This document shows positions 27,297 through 35,195 of a stretch of DNA of 64,000 nt, piece after piece. Position 1 is the stretch's first letter. Each line of letters begins with the position of its first letter. The notes below the pieces were generated by a model that did no database searches, was not told the DNA's origin, and saw only the letters and a list, made by a program, of their open reading frames with translations. Position numbers and translations under genes: made by a program. The stretch is taken from positions 1-64,000 of the forward strand of contig NZ_SSOB01000027.1 in the NCBI RefSeq assembly GCF_004801405.1, in the 5' to 3' direction. This DNA is from Cohnella fermenti (GTDB taxonomy: Bacteria; Bacillota; Bacilli; Paenibacillales; Paenibacillaceae).

Positions 27297-27695
27297 TCAG
27301 GCCACAACCAGCGTGGCCGTCATGTTCAGGTGACCGGTGCCGCATACGATGTTGCACTTGATCTCGTAGGTGCCGGCTTCGAGCTGGACAATCTTGGACG
27401 ACTTGGAGGCGTTCAGCTTCACGCCCGCCTTCTTGATCTCGATGCCGTGGGCTCCTTCGTCGTTGACGAGTTTGATCTCGACCGGCGTATCCTTCGGAAT
27501 GGTGTATTCCGTCTTGTCGAACTGCCAATTGGACGCCTTGATAATAAGTTCCTGTTCGGCGACAAGCGGAGTTTGCTCCGAGGCTTCATTATTGCTCCCG
27601 CCGTTCCCGTTGCTTCCGCATGCCGACAGCGCCGCTCCAAGCGCGAGAGTGCAGAGCAGCAAAGCGATTTTTCTATGTATGACGTTCCCCTCCAT
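27297..27695 (-). CDS. Stand-alone CuA-domain cupredoxin lipoprotein
   Basis: 132 residues. A lipoprotein signal ends at LSAC (Cys26). A spacer leads to a cupredoxin fold like the C-terminus of cytochrome oxidase subunit II. All CuA ligands are visible: His83 (GAHGIEI), then Cys114-X3-Cys118-X3-His122-X2-Met125. The usual Glu or Trp between the cysteines is Ile116, which should still offer its carbonyl. No membrane hairpin or cytochrome c domain is attached, so it may shuttle electrons or copper to a terminal oxidase or reductase. The ATG has no ribosome site before it, while GGAGGGG lies inside codons 2-4, so the exact start is uncertain. Confidence 0.85.
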   Translation of the reverse strand: MEGNVIHRKIALLLCTLALGAALSACGSNGNGGSNNEASEQTPLVAEQELIIKASNWQFDKTEYTIPKDTPVEIKLVNDEGAHGIEIKKAGVKLNASKSSKIVQLEAGTYEIKCNIVCGTGHLNMTATLVVA

Positions 27696-27811
27696 TCGAT
27701 GATGCGAATCGCGCCAAACGGCGACATTCCTATCATATCACATCCCGGGCGGACGAAGCACGGCGCCGAGCCAACGGTCAATCAATTGTCAATAAGATGG
27801 CTTGCGCGACT

Positions 27812-27841
27812 TAATGTTGGGCGAACGTTCGTCAAACATTA
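27812..27841. promoter_or_regulatory. 30-bp two-layer palindrome
   Basis: TAATGTT and AACATTA flank a perfect core CGAACGTTCG, with 3 unmatched bases on each side. It lies 117 bp before the CuA gene start on the minus strand. It looks like an operator, but the factor is unknown. A possible extended -10 for the CuA gene (TGATATGAT on the minus strand) lies near 27735. Confidence 0.5.
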
Positions 27842-27950
27842 GGTTTATCGAAGGCAACCGCGACGCGGGCGGAGACCGCTCAACTGCTGTGATTCGAGCG
27901 AGGACAAGAGGGACGGAGGCTGTCGATGCAGTAGGTGAACCCGCCAACCC

Positions 27951-28325
27951 CGTCAAACCCATACAAACCACTAAACCGAACAAACCGAACAAACCGAACA
28001 AACCGAACAAACCACCAAACCGAACAAACCGTACAAACCGAACAAACCAGAAACCCAATAAACCGCCAAGCTCGTCAAAACCGTACAAACCACCAAACCC
28101 AACAAACCAGAAACTCAATAAACCGCCAAATTCGACAATTCCGCAGAAGTCGCCGAACCCAACAAACCAGAAACTCAATAAACCGCCAAGTTCGACAATT
28201 CCGCAGAAGCCGCCGAACCCCAGCACTCCCAGCCCTCCAGGAACCCAGCACTCCCAGCACCCCCAGCACCCCCAGCCTCCCAGCACCCCCAGCCTCCCAG
28301 CACCCCCAGCACCCCCAACGAACCC
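27951..28325. repeat. Compound low-complexity tract (9-, 60- and about 10-bp units)
   Basis: First come CCGAACAAA-type 9-bp repeats (about 27970-28050). Then follow 60-bp repeats containing ACCCAACAAACCAGAAACTC (lines up at 28098 and 28158, with a third partial copy from 28201), and last CCCAGCACCC-type units to about 28315. Both strands stay open (Pro/Asn/Lys-rich or Gly/Phe/Leu-rich), but no ribosome site or domain supports a gene. It directly precedes palindrome array 3. Bases 27842-27950 show nothing recognisable. Confidence 0.85.
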
Positions 28326-28386
28326 GCTGGGCCAGATCCGGCCGAAACGACCGACCGATGGACTCATTGAACCCGACACCGCCGGA

Positions 28387-28575
28387 TTTTATGTGAAAAA
28401 CCACATTGGTACTGCTCGAAAACGGGCACTTTGCCCGGTTATATGCGAAAAATCACATTCGTGGAGGAATTTTCGGCCCGAGGTGCCGTATGTATGCTAA
28501 AAACCACATAAAACGCCTCGATTGCCTCCGATTCAAGCCGACGAATGTGAAAAATCGTATAAAATCGCAAAAGTC
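28387..28575. repeat. 52-bp-period palindrome array, locus 3
   Basis: Units start at 28390, 28442, 28493 and 28544 (spacings 52, 51, 51): TATGTGAAAAACCACATT, TATGCGAAAAATCACATT, TATGCTAAAAACCACATA and AATGTGAAAAATCGTATA. ATTTTATG lies left of unit 1 and CATAAAACGC / TATAAAATCGC right of units 3 and 4, making the array roughly symmetric about its middle. The inner spacer (GGAGGAATTTTCGGCCCGAG) is related to that of locus 4. Bases 28576-28740 are purine-rich with no gene. Confidence 0.92.
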
Positions 28576-28745
28576 ATTGGGCCAAGGAGGCGAACAGGTT
28601 GGCGGGGGAGACTCGGGAGGGATTGCCGGCGGAATTCGGGAGGAGAATCGTCGGGGAGACCGCGAGGGAGATTGTGAGCGGAAGAAAGAGGGGGATGTTC
28701 GCGAGCGAGAGTTTTATTAGTTATGCGGCAAGCGGAAATATCCGA

Positions 28746-28751
28746 TATAAT
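28746..28751 (+). promoter_or_regulatory. -10 element before the SARP-type regulator
   Basis: A perfect TATAAT lies 85 bp upstream of the gene start, with no good -35 at 17 bp. It suggests an activator-dependent or weak promoter. Confidence 0.45.
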
Positions 28752-28835
28752 GGAAATATGGTGAAATTCAACAGTCGATGGGGAGCGGGACCGAGATTGC
28801 GATATGGCTTCGAGAGAGAGTGGCGATAGCGATAG

Positions 28836-29969
28836 ATGAGAACGATCTTGATTGACAACGACCCGATCGCGCTAAGCCGCTTGGCCGAAGAGCTGTACCG
28901 GATCGGCGGGCTCGACATCATCGGGAGCTTCTTGGAGCCGCAGCTTGCGCTTGAGCGAATGGACGATCTTCGTCCAAGGACGGTGTTCCTGGAGATCGAG
29001 ATGCCCGAGCTGAATGGCATCGAGCAGGCGGAGCTTATTCTGGAGAAGCACCCGAGCACGCTGCTCGTGTTCGTGACCGGTTGCGACGACTTCGCGGTGC
29101 AGGCGTTCGGCCTGAATGCGGTCGATTACATTCTGAAGCCGCTTGATCCCGCGCGATTGAAGCTGACCGTGGGACGCCTGCTGGGGCGGGAGCGCATTCT
29201 GACCGCCTCGGCGGCGGCCAAGCCGTCGCTGCAGATCTGCACGCTCGGCAGCCTGCGATTCGAGGATACGGAGCGCCGGTCGGTTCCCGTCCGCTGGAAG
29301 ACGTACAAGGCGCAGGAGCTGTTCGCGTTCCTTCTGCACCATAGGGAGCGATATGTGCGCAAGCAGACGCTGCTCGAGCAGCTCTGGCCGGACGCGGATT
29401 GGAAGCGGGGGACGATGCAGCTATACACGGCGGTGTACCAGGTACGCAAGCTGTTGCAGGAGGCCGGCATCGATATCCGCATTGTCAGCGGGGAGGAAGG
29501 CTATCGGCTCGAGACGCGCGGGCACCGAATGGATGTGCAGAGGTGGGAGGAGCAACTGGGTGCCGCGCCCGCGCTCACGAGGGACACCCTCGAGTGCCAC
29601 AAGCGGCTGTTCGGCCTCTACCAGGGGGATTACTTCGGGGAGCACGCCTATCTGTGGGCGGAGACGGAGCGACAGCGCCTGCGGGCGTTATGGCTCGAGC
29701 ATGCCAAGCGAATCGGAAGCTGCTATGCGGAGCAAGGGATGGAAGCGGAAGCGGCGGCGCATTACGGGCGCGTGCAGAGCGTTCTGCCGCAGGAGGAGAG
29801 CATCTACTTCGAGCTGATGAAAATATACGACAGACTGAAGGATCGTCATTCCGTCGAGAAGCAGTATGGGCTGCTGCAGCAGATGGTGCGGCGGGAGTGG
29901 GGGGCGGAGCCTCATCCTTCGATCCGGAGATGGTTCGTCGATTGGAAGGCCGCAGGCTCTCCTCCATAA
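28836..29969 (+). CDS. Response-regulator/SARP-type transcription factor with Glu at the phospho-site
   Basis: 377 residues. An N-terminal receiver domain (about 2-120) is joined to an OmpR-type winged helix (about 135-225, KAQELFAFLLHHRERYVRKQTLLEQLW in parts) and a C-terminal bacterial transcriptional activation domain of TPR-like helices (about 230-365). The receiver keeps acidic D7/D9 and the late Lys (ILKPLD). The expected phospho-Asp, however, is Glu53 in VFLEIEMPELNG. That residue usually mimics or prevents phosphorylation, so the protein may be constitutively active or controlled otherwise. No kinase gene is adjacent. Targets are unknown. Confidence 0.85.
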   Translation: MRTILIDNDPIALSRLAEELYRIGGLDIIGSFLEPQLALERMDDLRPRTVFLEIEMPELNGIEQAELILEKHPSTLLVFVTGCDDFAVQAFGLNAVDYILKPLDPARLKLTVGRLLGRERILTASAAAKPSLQICTLGSLRFEDTERRSVPVRWKTYKAQELFAFLLHHRERYVRKQTLLEQLWPDADWKRGTMQLYTAVYQVRKLLQEAGIDIRIVSGEEGYRLETRGHRMDVQRWEEQLGAAPALTRDTLECHKRLFGLYQGDYFGEHAYLWAETERQRLRALWLEHAKRIGSCYAEQGMEAEAAAHYGRVQSVLPQEESIYFELMKIYDRLKDRHSVEKQYGLLQQMVRREWGAEPHPSIRRWFVDWKAAGSPP

Positions 29970-29970
29970 T

Positions 29971-30012
29971 AAAGCCGCCCCAGGTGCTAAACACCTTCGG
30001 GACGGCATTCTC
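29971..30012 (+). terminator. Hairpin terminator after the SARP-type gene
   Basis: GCCGCCCCAGGTG and CACCTTCGGGACGGC form a strong stem with a CTAAA-type loop. The T-run is short (ATTCTC). It sits between convergent genes and may serve both. Confidence 0.6.
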
Positions 30013-30043
30013 AATCGCTTCCCTCAATCGCCTTCAATCGCTC

Positions 30044-30406
30044 TTAATCGCGGTTCCGGCTCGTCGCGGCGCGGAACGGGCTCGCGATCGGGATGAACAG
30101 ATCCACAATCCCGATGACAATGGCAGCGAGGATCGCACCCAGCCAAGTGACCGCTACCCCGCCGACGATGAATTGAGCGACCCAGATGACAACTGCGCTG
30201 GCGATGAATCCGACGATTCCTCGCCCGAAGGGGGTAACTCTTTTGCCGAAGATGCCCTCGATGATCCATCCCAGAACGGCGATGACCAGTGCAAGCATAA
30301 GGGCGCTCCAGAAACCTCCGACCGAGAACTTCGGAACAAGGAACCCGACGATCATCAGCACGATGGCCGAGACGACGAACCTAACGACATGACCCAGGAA
30401 CTGCAT
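30044..30406 (-). CDS. Phage holin family 4 (YvlD-like) membrane protein
   Basis: 120 residues with four hydrophobic segments (about 5-25, 28-45, 56-75, 83-102). The repeated Gly-rich pattern with GRGIVGFIASAVVIW and WLGAILAAIVIGIVDLF places it in the family named for phage holins but widespread in Bacillales as YvlD. A role in envelope stress is known for the B. subtilis yvl operon; none can be read here. ATG 30406 has GGAGG upstream; the longer frame has no ribosome site. It is transcribed away from mutS2. Confidence 0.8.
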   Translation of the reverse strand: MQFLGHVVRFVVSAIVLMIVGFLVPKFSVGGFWSALMLALVIAVLGWIIEGIFGKRVTPFGRGIVGFIASAVVIWVAQFIVGGVAVTWLGAILAAIVIGIVDLFIPIASPFRAATSRNRD

Positions 30407-30498
30407 GCGCAATCCTCCCGTGTTCGAATTGGATGCCAGCGATGCCGCCGGTATTGGGGTTAGTGTACCCTCGCCGTCTGCGGCTATGTCTGGAAGGT

Positions 30499-30527
30499 TT
30501 CGCAAGGAGCGGCGGCTGAGCTATAAT
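30499..30527 (+). promoter_or_regulatory. mutS2 promoter
   Basis: TTCGCA (30499-30504), a 17-bp spacer and a perfect TATAAT (30522-30527) lie 27 bp before the mutS2 start. Confidence 0.65.
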
Positions 30528-30553
30528 AGAGGCGAGAGGAGTTGGACCTCGCC

Positions 30554-32926
30554 GTGAACGACAAGGCGCTCTATACATTGGAATATGACAAAATCATTCT
30601 CCGGCTGACCGAGAAAGCCGCCACCTCGCTGGGCAAGGAAGAGGCCGCGAAGCTGCGGCCGTCGTCCGATGCAAGCGAAGTGCAGCGCCGGCTCGCGGCG
30701 ACCGACGAAGCGGTTCGGTCCGCAGCGCTGAAGGGCTCCCCGCCGTTCGGCGGCGTGACCGACGTGCGGCCTGCGCTCGGGCGCGCGAAGCTCGGAGGCG
30801 TGCTCGGCCCGTCGGAGCTTATGGATATCGCCGGGCTCATCATGGGCTCGCGGAGAATCCGCAAATACATTCAAGCCGTGGCGGACGAGGCGGACATTCC
30901 GATTCTGGCCGATCTGGTCGAGCCGCTTATCGATGCCAAGGCGATCGAGGACGACATTCGCCGCTGCGTCGACGAGCAGGGGGACGTGATGGATTCGGCG
31001 AGCCCCGAGCTTGCCTCCGTTCGCCGGGATATCCGCGTAAACGAGGGCAGAGCCCGCGAGAAGCTGGACAGTCTCATCCGTTCGACCTCGATCCAGAAGA
31101 TGCTGCAGGACGTGCTGATCACGATCCGCAACGACCGCTACGTCATTCCGGTCAAGGCCGAATACCGCTCGCACTTCGGCGGGATCGTCCACGACCAGTC
31201 CGGAAGCGGCGCGACCTTGTTCATCGAGCCGGAAGCGGCGCTTCAGGTGAACAACAAGCTGCGCGAGTTGAAGCTGAAGGAGCAGAAGGAGATCGAGAAG
31301 ATTCTCCGCCGTCTCAGCGAGCTCGTCGGGACGAAGGCCGAACTGCTTAGCTCGGACGCGGAGTCGCTCGGGTATATCGATTTTATTTTTGCCAAGGCGG
31401 GGCTGGCGGATTCCATGTTCGGCACGCTTCCGGCCGTCAATGACGAAGGGAAGCTTAGGCTGAAGCGGGCGAGGCATCCGCTGATTCCGTCCAAGCAAGT
31501 CGTTCCGATCGACATCGACATGGGCGACGACTACTCGGCGATCATCGTCACCGGACCGAACACCGGGGGCAAGACGGTATCGCTGAAGACGGTCGGCCTG
31601 CTCAGCCTGATGGCGATGTCCGGCCTGTTCATTCCTGCCGACGACGGCAGCCGAATCTGCGTGTTCGACGGCGTCTATGCGGACATCGGCGACGAGCAGA
31701 GCATCGAGCAGAGCCTCAGCACGTTCTCGAGCCACATGACGAACCTGATCGCCATGCTCGGCGAGGTGACGCCGCGAAGCCTCGTGCTGCTGGATGAATT
31801 GGGCGCGGGAACGGACCCGGCGGAAGGCTCGGCGCTCGCCATCGCAATCCTCGAGCACCTTCACCGGATCGGCTGCCGCTTGCTGGCGACGACGCACTAC
31901 AGCGAGCTTAAAGCGTACGCCTACAACCGCGACGGCATCATCAACGCGAGCATGGAGTTCGACGTCGCGACGCTTCGTCCGACGTACCGTTTGCTCGTCG
32001 GCGTTCCGGGGCGAAGCAATGCGTTCGCCATCGCGTCCCGGCTCGGGCTGCCGAAGGAGATTATCGAGCATGCCCGGGGCGAAGTGAGCGAGGAAGAGCT
32101 GAAGGTCGACACGATGATCGCCTCGCTCGAGCAGGACCGCCGCCGCGCCGAATCGGAGCGGCAAGTCGCCGAGCGGCTGCGCAAGGAAGTGGAGACGCTT
32201 CGCCAGCAGATCGAAGACGAGCGCTTCAAGTTCCAGGAGCAGAAGGCGAAGCTGCTCGCGGATGCCCGCGAGGAAGCGCGCCAGGCGGTCGTCAAGGCGA
32301 AGCGGGAGGCCGAGGAGATCATTGCCGACCTGCGCCGCATGGCGCTCGAGGAAGGCGCTTCGGTCAAGGAGCACAAGCTGATCGAGGCGAAGCGCCGGCT
32401 GGACGATTCCGTGCCGGACCCGGTTCAGCAGCCGAGGAAGAGTCAGGGCGGCAAGGCCGTCAAGATCGCAGCCGGGGACGAGGTCAAGGTGCACAGCCTC
32501 GGCGGTCAGAAGGGGCATGTCGTCGAGCTGGTCGGAGATGCGGAAGCGCTCGTGCAGCTCGGCATCCTGAAGATGAAGGTGGCGCTCGCGGACCTGGAGC
32601 CGGCGGCGAACAAGAGCGCTGCGGGCTCGGCGCCGAAGAAGCACGTTCCGATCGCGACGGTGAAGCGCTCGCGGGAGGAGAATACGTCGAGCGAGCTGGA
32701 CCTGCGGGGCACGACGCTGGACGAGGCGATTCTTGAGACGGATCGCTTCCTCGACGAGGCGTTCCTTGCGAATATCGGCAACGTCTACATCATTCACGGC
32801 AAGGGGACGGGTGCCCTTCGCGCGGGCATCCAGGAATTCCTGCGCCGGCACAAGCATGTGAAGAGCTACCGGCTCGGCAATTACGGAGAAGGCGGCGCAG
32901 GGGTTACGGTGGCCGAATTGAAGTAG
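30554..32926 (+). CDS. mutS2: MutS2 (RqcU) ATPase/Smr endonuclease-like protein
   Basis: 790 residues, standard. A core and clamp region is followed by an ABC-type ATPase with Walker A GPNTGGKTVSLKTVG (about 333), Walker B LVLLDELGAGTDP, a long coiled coil (about 515-620), a KOW-like segment and a C-terminal Smr domain (about 715-790, LDLRG and HGKGTGALR). In Bacillus it rescues collided ribosomes and also affects recombination. GTG 30554 is chosen because VNDKALYTLEYDKI aligns with the family N-terminus; TTG 30542 abuts GAGGAG too closely. In B. subtilis it lies a few genes after zapA; here cvpA and polX are missing between them. Confidence 0.95.
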   Translation: MNDKALYTLEYDKIILRLTEKAATSLGKEEAAKLRPSSDASEVQRRLAATDEAVRSAALKGSPPFGGVTDVRPALGRAKLGGVLGPSELMDIAGLIMGSRRIRKYIQAVADEADIPILADLVEPLIDAKAIEDDIRRCVDEQGDVMDSASPELASVRRDIRVNEGRAREKLDSLIRSTSIQKMLQDVLITIRNDRYVIPVKAEYRSHFGGIVHDQSGSGATLFIEPEAALQVNNKLRELKLKEQKEIEKILRRLSELVGTKAELLSSDAESLGYIDFIFAKAGLADSMFGTLPAVNDEGKLRLKRARHPLIPSKQVVPIDIDMGDDYSAIIVTGPNTGGKTVSLKTVGLLSLMAMSGLFIPADDGSRICVFDGVYADIGDEQSIEQSLSTFSSHMTNLIAMLGEVTPRSLVLLDELGAGTDPAEGSALAIAILEHLHRIGCRLLATTHYSELKAYAYNRDGIINASMEFDVATLRPTYRLLVGVPGRSNAFAIASRLGLPKEIIEHARGEVSEEELKVDTMIASLEQDRRRAESERQVAERLRKEVETLRQQIEDERFKFQEQKAKLLADAREEARQAVVKAKREAEEIIADLRRMALEEGASVKEHKLIEAKRRLDDSVPDPVQQPRKSQGGKAVKIAAGDEVKVHSLGGQKGHVVELVGDAEALVQLGILKMKVALADLEPAANKSAAGSAPKKHVPIATVKRSREENTSSELDLRGTTLDEAILETDRFLDEAFLANIGNVYIIHGKGTGALRAGIQEFLRRHKHVKSYRLGNYGEGGAGVTVAELK

Positions 32927-33059
32927 CGGAAGCAAGCGGTGCCGGGCCGATCAATACGGTTAAGATGCAGCGGGTTTGAGAGATCCGCCGGCTTGAGAAC
33001 GGTTGGCTGAGCTGCAGCCGGCTTGGGAGATAGATCGAGGGGAGGGGGGCTTCCGGGGA

Positions 33060-33503
33060 ATGTCGAACCATGAGGACAGCCATGCGCTGGATACGCTGAT
33101 GAGTTACCCGATTGCCGCGACGCTGGCCTACTTCTCCGTCGGCATTCTGCTGCTGATCGTATGCTTGGCATGCTTCGAATGGGTGACCCGCTACAACTGC
33201 TGGGCAGAGATCCGCAAGGGCAACGCGGCGGTGGCGATGGCGACGGGAGGCAAAATTTTCGGAATATGCAACGTCTTCCGTTACGCCATTCAGGCGCAGA
33301 ACGCGATCTACGAGAGCATCGGGTGGGCCGTGCTCGGCTTCGTTCTGCTGCTGGCGGGGTACTTCCTGTTCGAATTTGTGACGCCGGTGCTCCGCGTCGA
33401 CGACGAGATCGCGAAGGACAACCGGGCGGTGGGGCTGATCTCGTTCCTCGTGTCGGTGTCGCTGTCCTTTGTCATCGGGGCGTCCATCACGTTCGGAGAT
33501 TAG
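33060..33503 (+). CDS. DUF350 membrane protein
   Basis: 147 residues with four membrane segments (about 15-37, 60-80 weakly, 84-105, 122-143) and the family pattern of small DUF350/UPF0719 proteins. Its function is not established. ATG 33060 has a long G-rich ribosome site (GGGGAGGGGGG). It begins a three-gene group with a 27-residue membrane peptide and a Zn-ribbon acidic protein, spaced by 21 bp and 1 bp. Confidence 0.75.
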   Translation: MSNHEDSHALDTLMSYPIAATLAYFSVGILLLIVCLACFEWVTRYNCWAEIRKGNAAVAMATGGKIFGICNVFRYAIQAQNAIYESIGWAVLGFVLLLAGYFLFEFVTPVLRVDDEIAKDNRAVGLISFLVSVSLSFVIGASITFGD

Positions 33504-33524
33504 CAGGCATACGGGAGGATACGG

Positions 33525-33608
33525 ATGAAGTATTTATGGGGCACGCTGTTCGTGGTTGCCGTTTTGTTTTTTGTTTGCGGGATTATCTATATGGTGAAGG
33601 AGGGATAA
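33525..33608 (+). CDS. 27-residue single-pass membrane peptide
   Basis: A short frame starts at ATG 33525, 6 bp after GGGAGG, and stops 1 bp before the next start. It encodes Met-Lys-Tyr-Leu, a hydrophobic stretch of about 19 residues, then Met-Val-Lys-Glu-Gly. Ribosome site, charge pattern and tight spacing support a real small protein. Conservation cannot be checked here. Confidence 0.65.
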   Translation: MKYLWGTLFVVAVLFFVCGIIYMVKEG

Positions 33609-33609
33609 C

Positions 33610-34149
33610 ATGGCGCAGGTGTTGTGTCCATGGTGTCAGAGCGAGATTCCGCAGGAGGAAGGCCAGGAGCCGGACAAGATCTGCCCCGTCTGCGACAATG
33701 AGTTGGACGGCTATCGCACGCTGCGGATCGAGCTCGGCGACGAGGATGATTCCGATCGCGACGAGTTGGAAGACGAAGAGGATGAGGACGGCTACGGGGC
33801 GATTCTCTCGGATGAAGAGGATATCGAATTCGAGTCGGACGACGAGCTTCATGTGAAGGACGAGGCGCTTATAGCGTACGAGGAGACGGTCGAGAAGCTT
33901 CTCGACTCGCAGGATGTCGTGCCGGAGTGCCCGTCGTGCCGGGAATACATGCTGGAAGCGGGAGAGACGGCAATCCCCGCCGCGGGCTTCTCGCCCCGCG
34001 TGCCCGAGTCTCTGGGCTCCCCGATTCTGGAGGCTCCGGCTGCGCTCAAGATTTACGTCTGCCCGTCCTGCTTCACGGTGCAGCACGCGTTGTCCGAGGA
34101 GAGCCGCACGGAGTTGATTCGGAAGCTGGCGAGATCCCGGATCGAGTAG
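33610..34149 (+). CDS. Acidic zinc-ribbon protein
   Basis: 179 residues. Two N-terminal knuckles, CPWC and CPVC (residues 6-9 and 25-28), form one zinc ribbon. A strongly acidic segment (about 40-80) and two further CX2C pairs (CPSC about 107-110, CPSC about 150-153) follow. GAAGGAGGG lies before the ATG, inside the small upstream gene, so translation is coupled. The family is unnamed and the function unknown. The four CX2C pairs suggest two structural zinc sites. Confidence 0.75.
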   Translation: MAQVLCPWCQSEIPQEEGQEPDKICPVCDNELDGYRTLRIELGDEDDSDRDELEDEEDEDGYGAILSDEEDIEFESDDELHVKDEALIAYEETVEKLLDSQDVVPECPSCREYMLEAGETAIPAAGFSPRVPESLGSPILEAPAALKIYVCPSCFTVQHALSEESRTELIRKLARSRIE

Positions 34150-34168
34150 ACAGAGAGGAAGCTGCAGC

Positions 34169-35086
34169 ATGAGCAGAATGGTTCATTCGGTGACGGAACT
34201 GATCGGAGACACGCCGGCGGTTCGCCTGAATCGTCTGGTGGACGAGAGAGATGCCGAAGTGCTCGTTAAGTTGGAGAAAATGAACCCCAGCGGAAGCGTG
34301 AAGGATCGTGCGGCATGGGGACTGATCTCGGATGCGGAGCAGCGCGGCTTGATCCGCCCGGGCTCGCTGATCGTCGAGCCGACGAGCGGCAATACGGGCA
34401 TCGGCCTCGCGATGAACGCCGCGGCCAAGGGCTACCGCCTGATTCTCGTCATGCCGGACAACATGACGCAGGAGCGCATCTCGCTGCTTCGCGGCTATGG
34501 CGCGGAGGTCGTGCTCACGCCGGCGGCCGAGCGGATGCCGGGCGCGATCGCCAAGGCTCGCGAGCTGATCGCCGCGAATCCGGGCAGCTTCATGCCGAAC
34601 CAGTTCGAGAATCCGGCGAACCCGGATATCCACCGGACGACGACCGCGCTCGAGATTCTCGAGCAGACGGAAGGCCGACTCGACGCATTCGTCGCCACCT
34701 CCGGCACCGGAGGCACGGTGACGGGCACCGGCGAGACGCTGAAGGCGAAGCTGCCGGGGCTGCACGTTGCCGTTGTCGAGCCGGACGGCTCCCCGGTGCT
34801 GTCCGGCGGCCAGCCCGGTCCGCACAAGCTTGTCGGGACGAGCCCCGGCTTCGTCCCGGCCATTCTCAACACGTCCGTCTACGACGAGATCATCCGCGTG
34901 ACGGACGAGAATGCGCTGGAGACGACGCGCCGGCTGGCCCGTCTCGAAGGGCTGCTCGTCGGCCCGTCGTCCGGCGCCTCCGTCTGGGCGGCGCTGCAGA
35001 TCGCCCGCCGCCTTGGGCCGGGCAAGCGCGTGCTCTGCATCGCCCCGGATACGGGCGAGCGATACTTGAGCATGGAGATTTTCTAA
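34169..35086 (+). CDS. Cysteine synthase family protein
   Basis: 305 residues. A PLP fold-type II enzyme with Schiff-base Lys45 (PSGSVKDRA), the substrate loop TSGNTGIGLA, the PLP-phosphate loop TSGTGGTVTG and the C-terminal GPSSGA motif. The most likely reaction is O-acetylserine plus sulfide to cysteine (CysK/CysM group); cystathionine beta-synthase-like activity cannot be excluded. AGAGGAAG precedes the ATG. A strong terminator follows, so it ends the DUF350 transcript or forms its own. Confidence 0.9.
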   Translation: MSRMVHSVTELIGDTPAVRLNRLVDERDAEVLVKLEKMNPSGSVKDRAAWGLISDAEQRGLIRPGSLIVEPTSGNTGIGLAMNAAAKGYRLILVMPDNMTQERISLLRGYGAEVVLTPAAERMPGAIAKARELIAANPGSFMPNQFENPANPDIHRTTTALEILEQTEGRLDAFVATSGTGGTVTGTGETLKAKLPGLHVAVVEPDGSPVLSGGQPGPHKLVGTSPGFVPAILNTSVYDEIIRVTDENALETTRRLARLEGLLVGPSSGASVWAALQIARRLGPGKRVLCIAPDTGERYLSMEIF

Positions 35087-35104
35087 TCGATAAGCGTGCG
35101 CGCA

Positions 35105-35150
35105 AGCGCCTCTCTGCGGACAACCAGTCTTCGCGGAGGGGCGCTTTGTT
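35105..35150 (+). terminator. Terminator after the cysteine synthase gene
   Basis: AGCGCCTCTCTGCG pairs with CGCGGAGGGGCGCT, followed by TTGTT. Confidence 0.8.
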
Positions 35151-35195
35151 GGGTTCGGGCAGGAGGGGGCGCGGCTCTCGCGCCGGATGCCGGAA

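Noticed and set aside
27802..28500. Pro/Asn/Lys-rich open frame of 232 codons and its Gly/Phe-rich mirror
   Set aside because: Produced by 9-, 60- and 10-bp tandem repeats; no ribosome site, and both strands are equally open.
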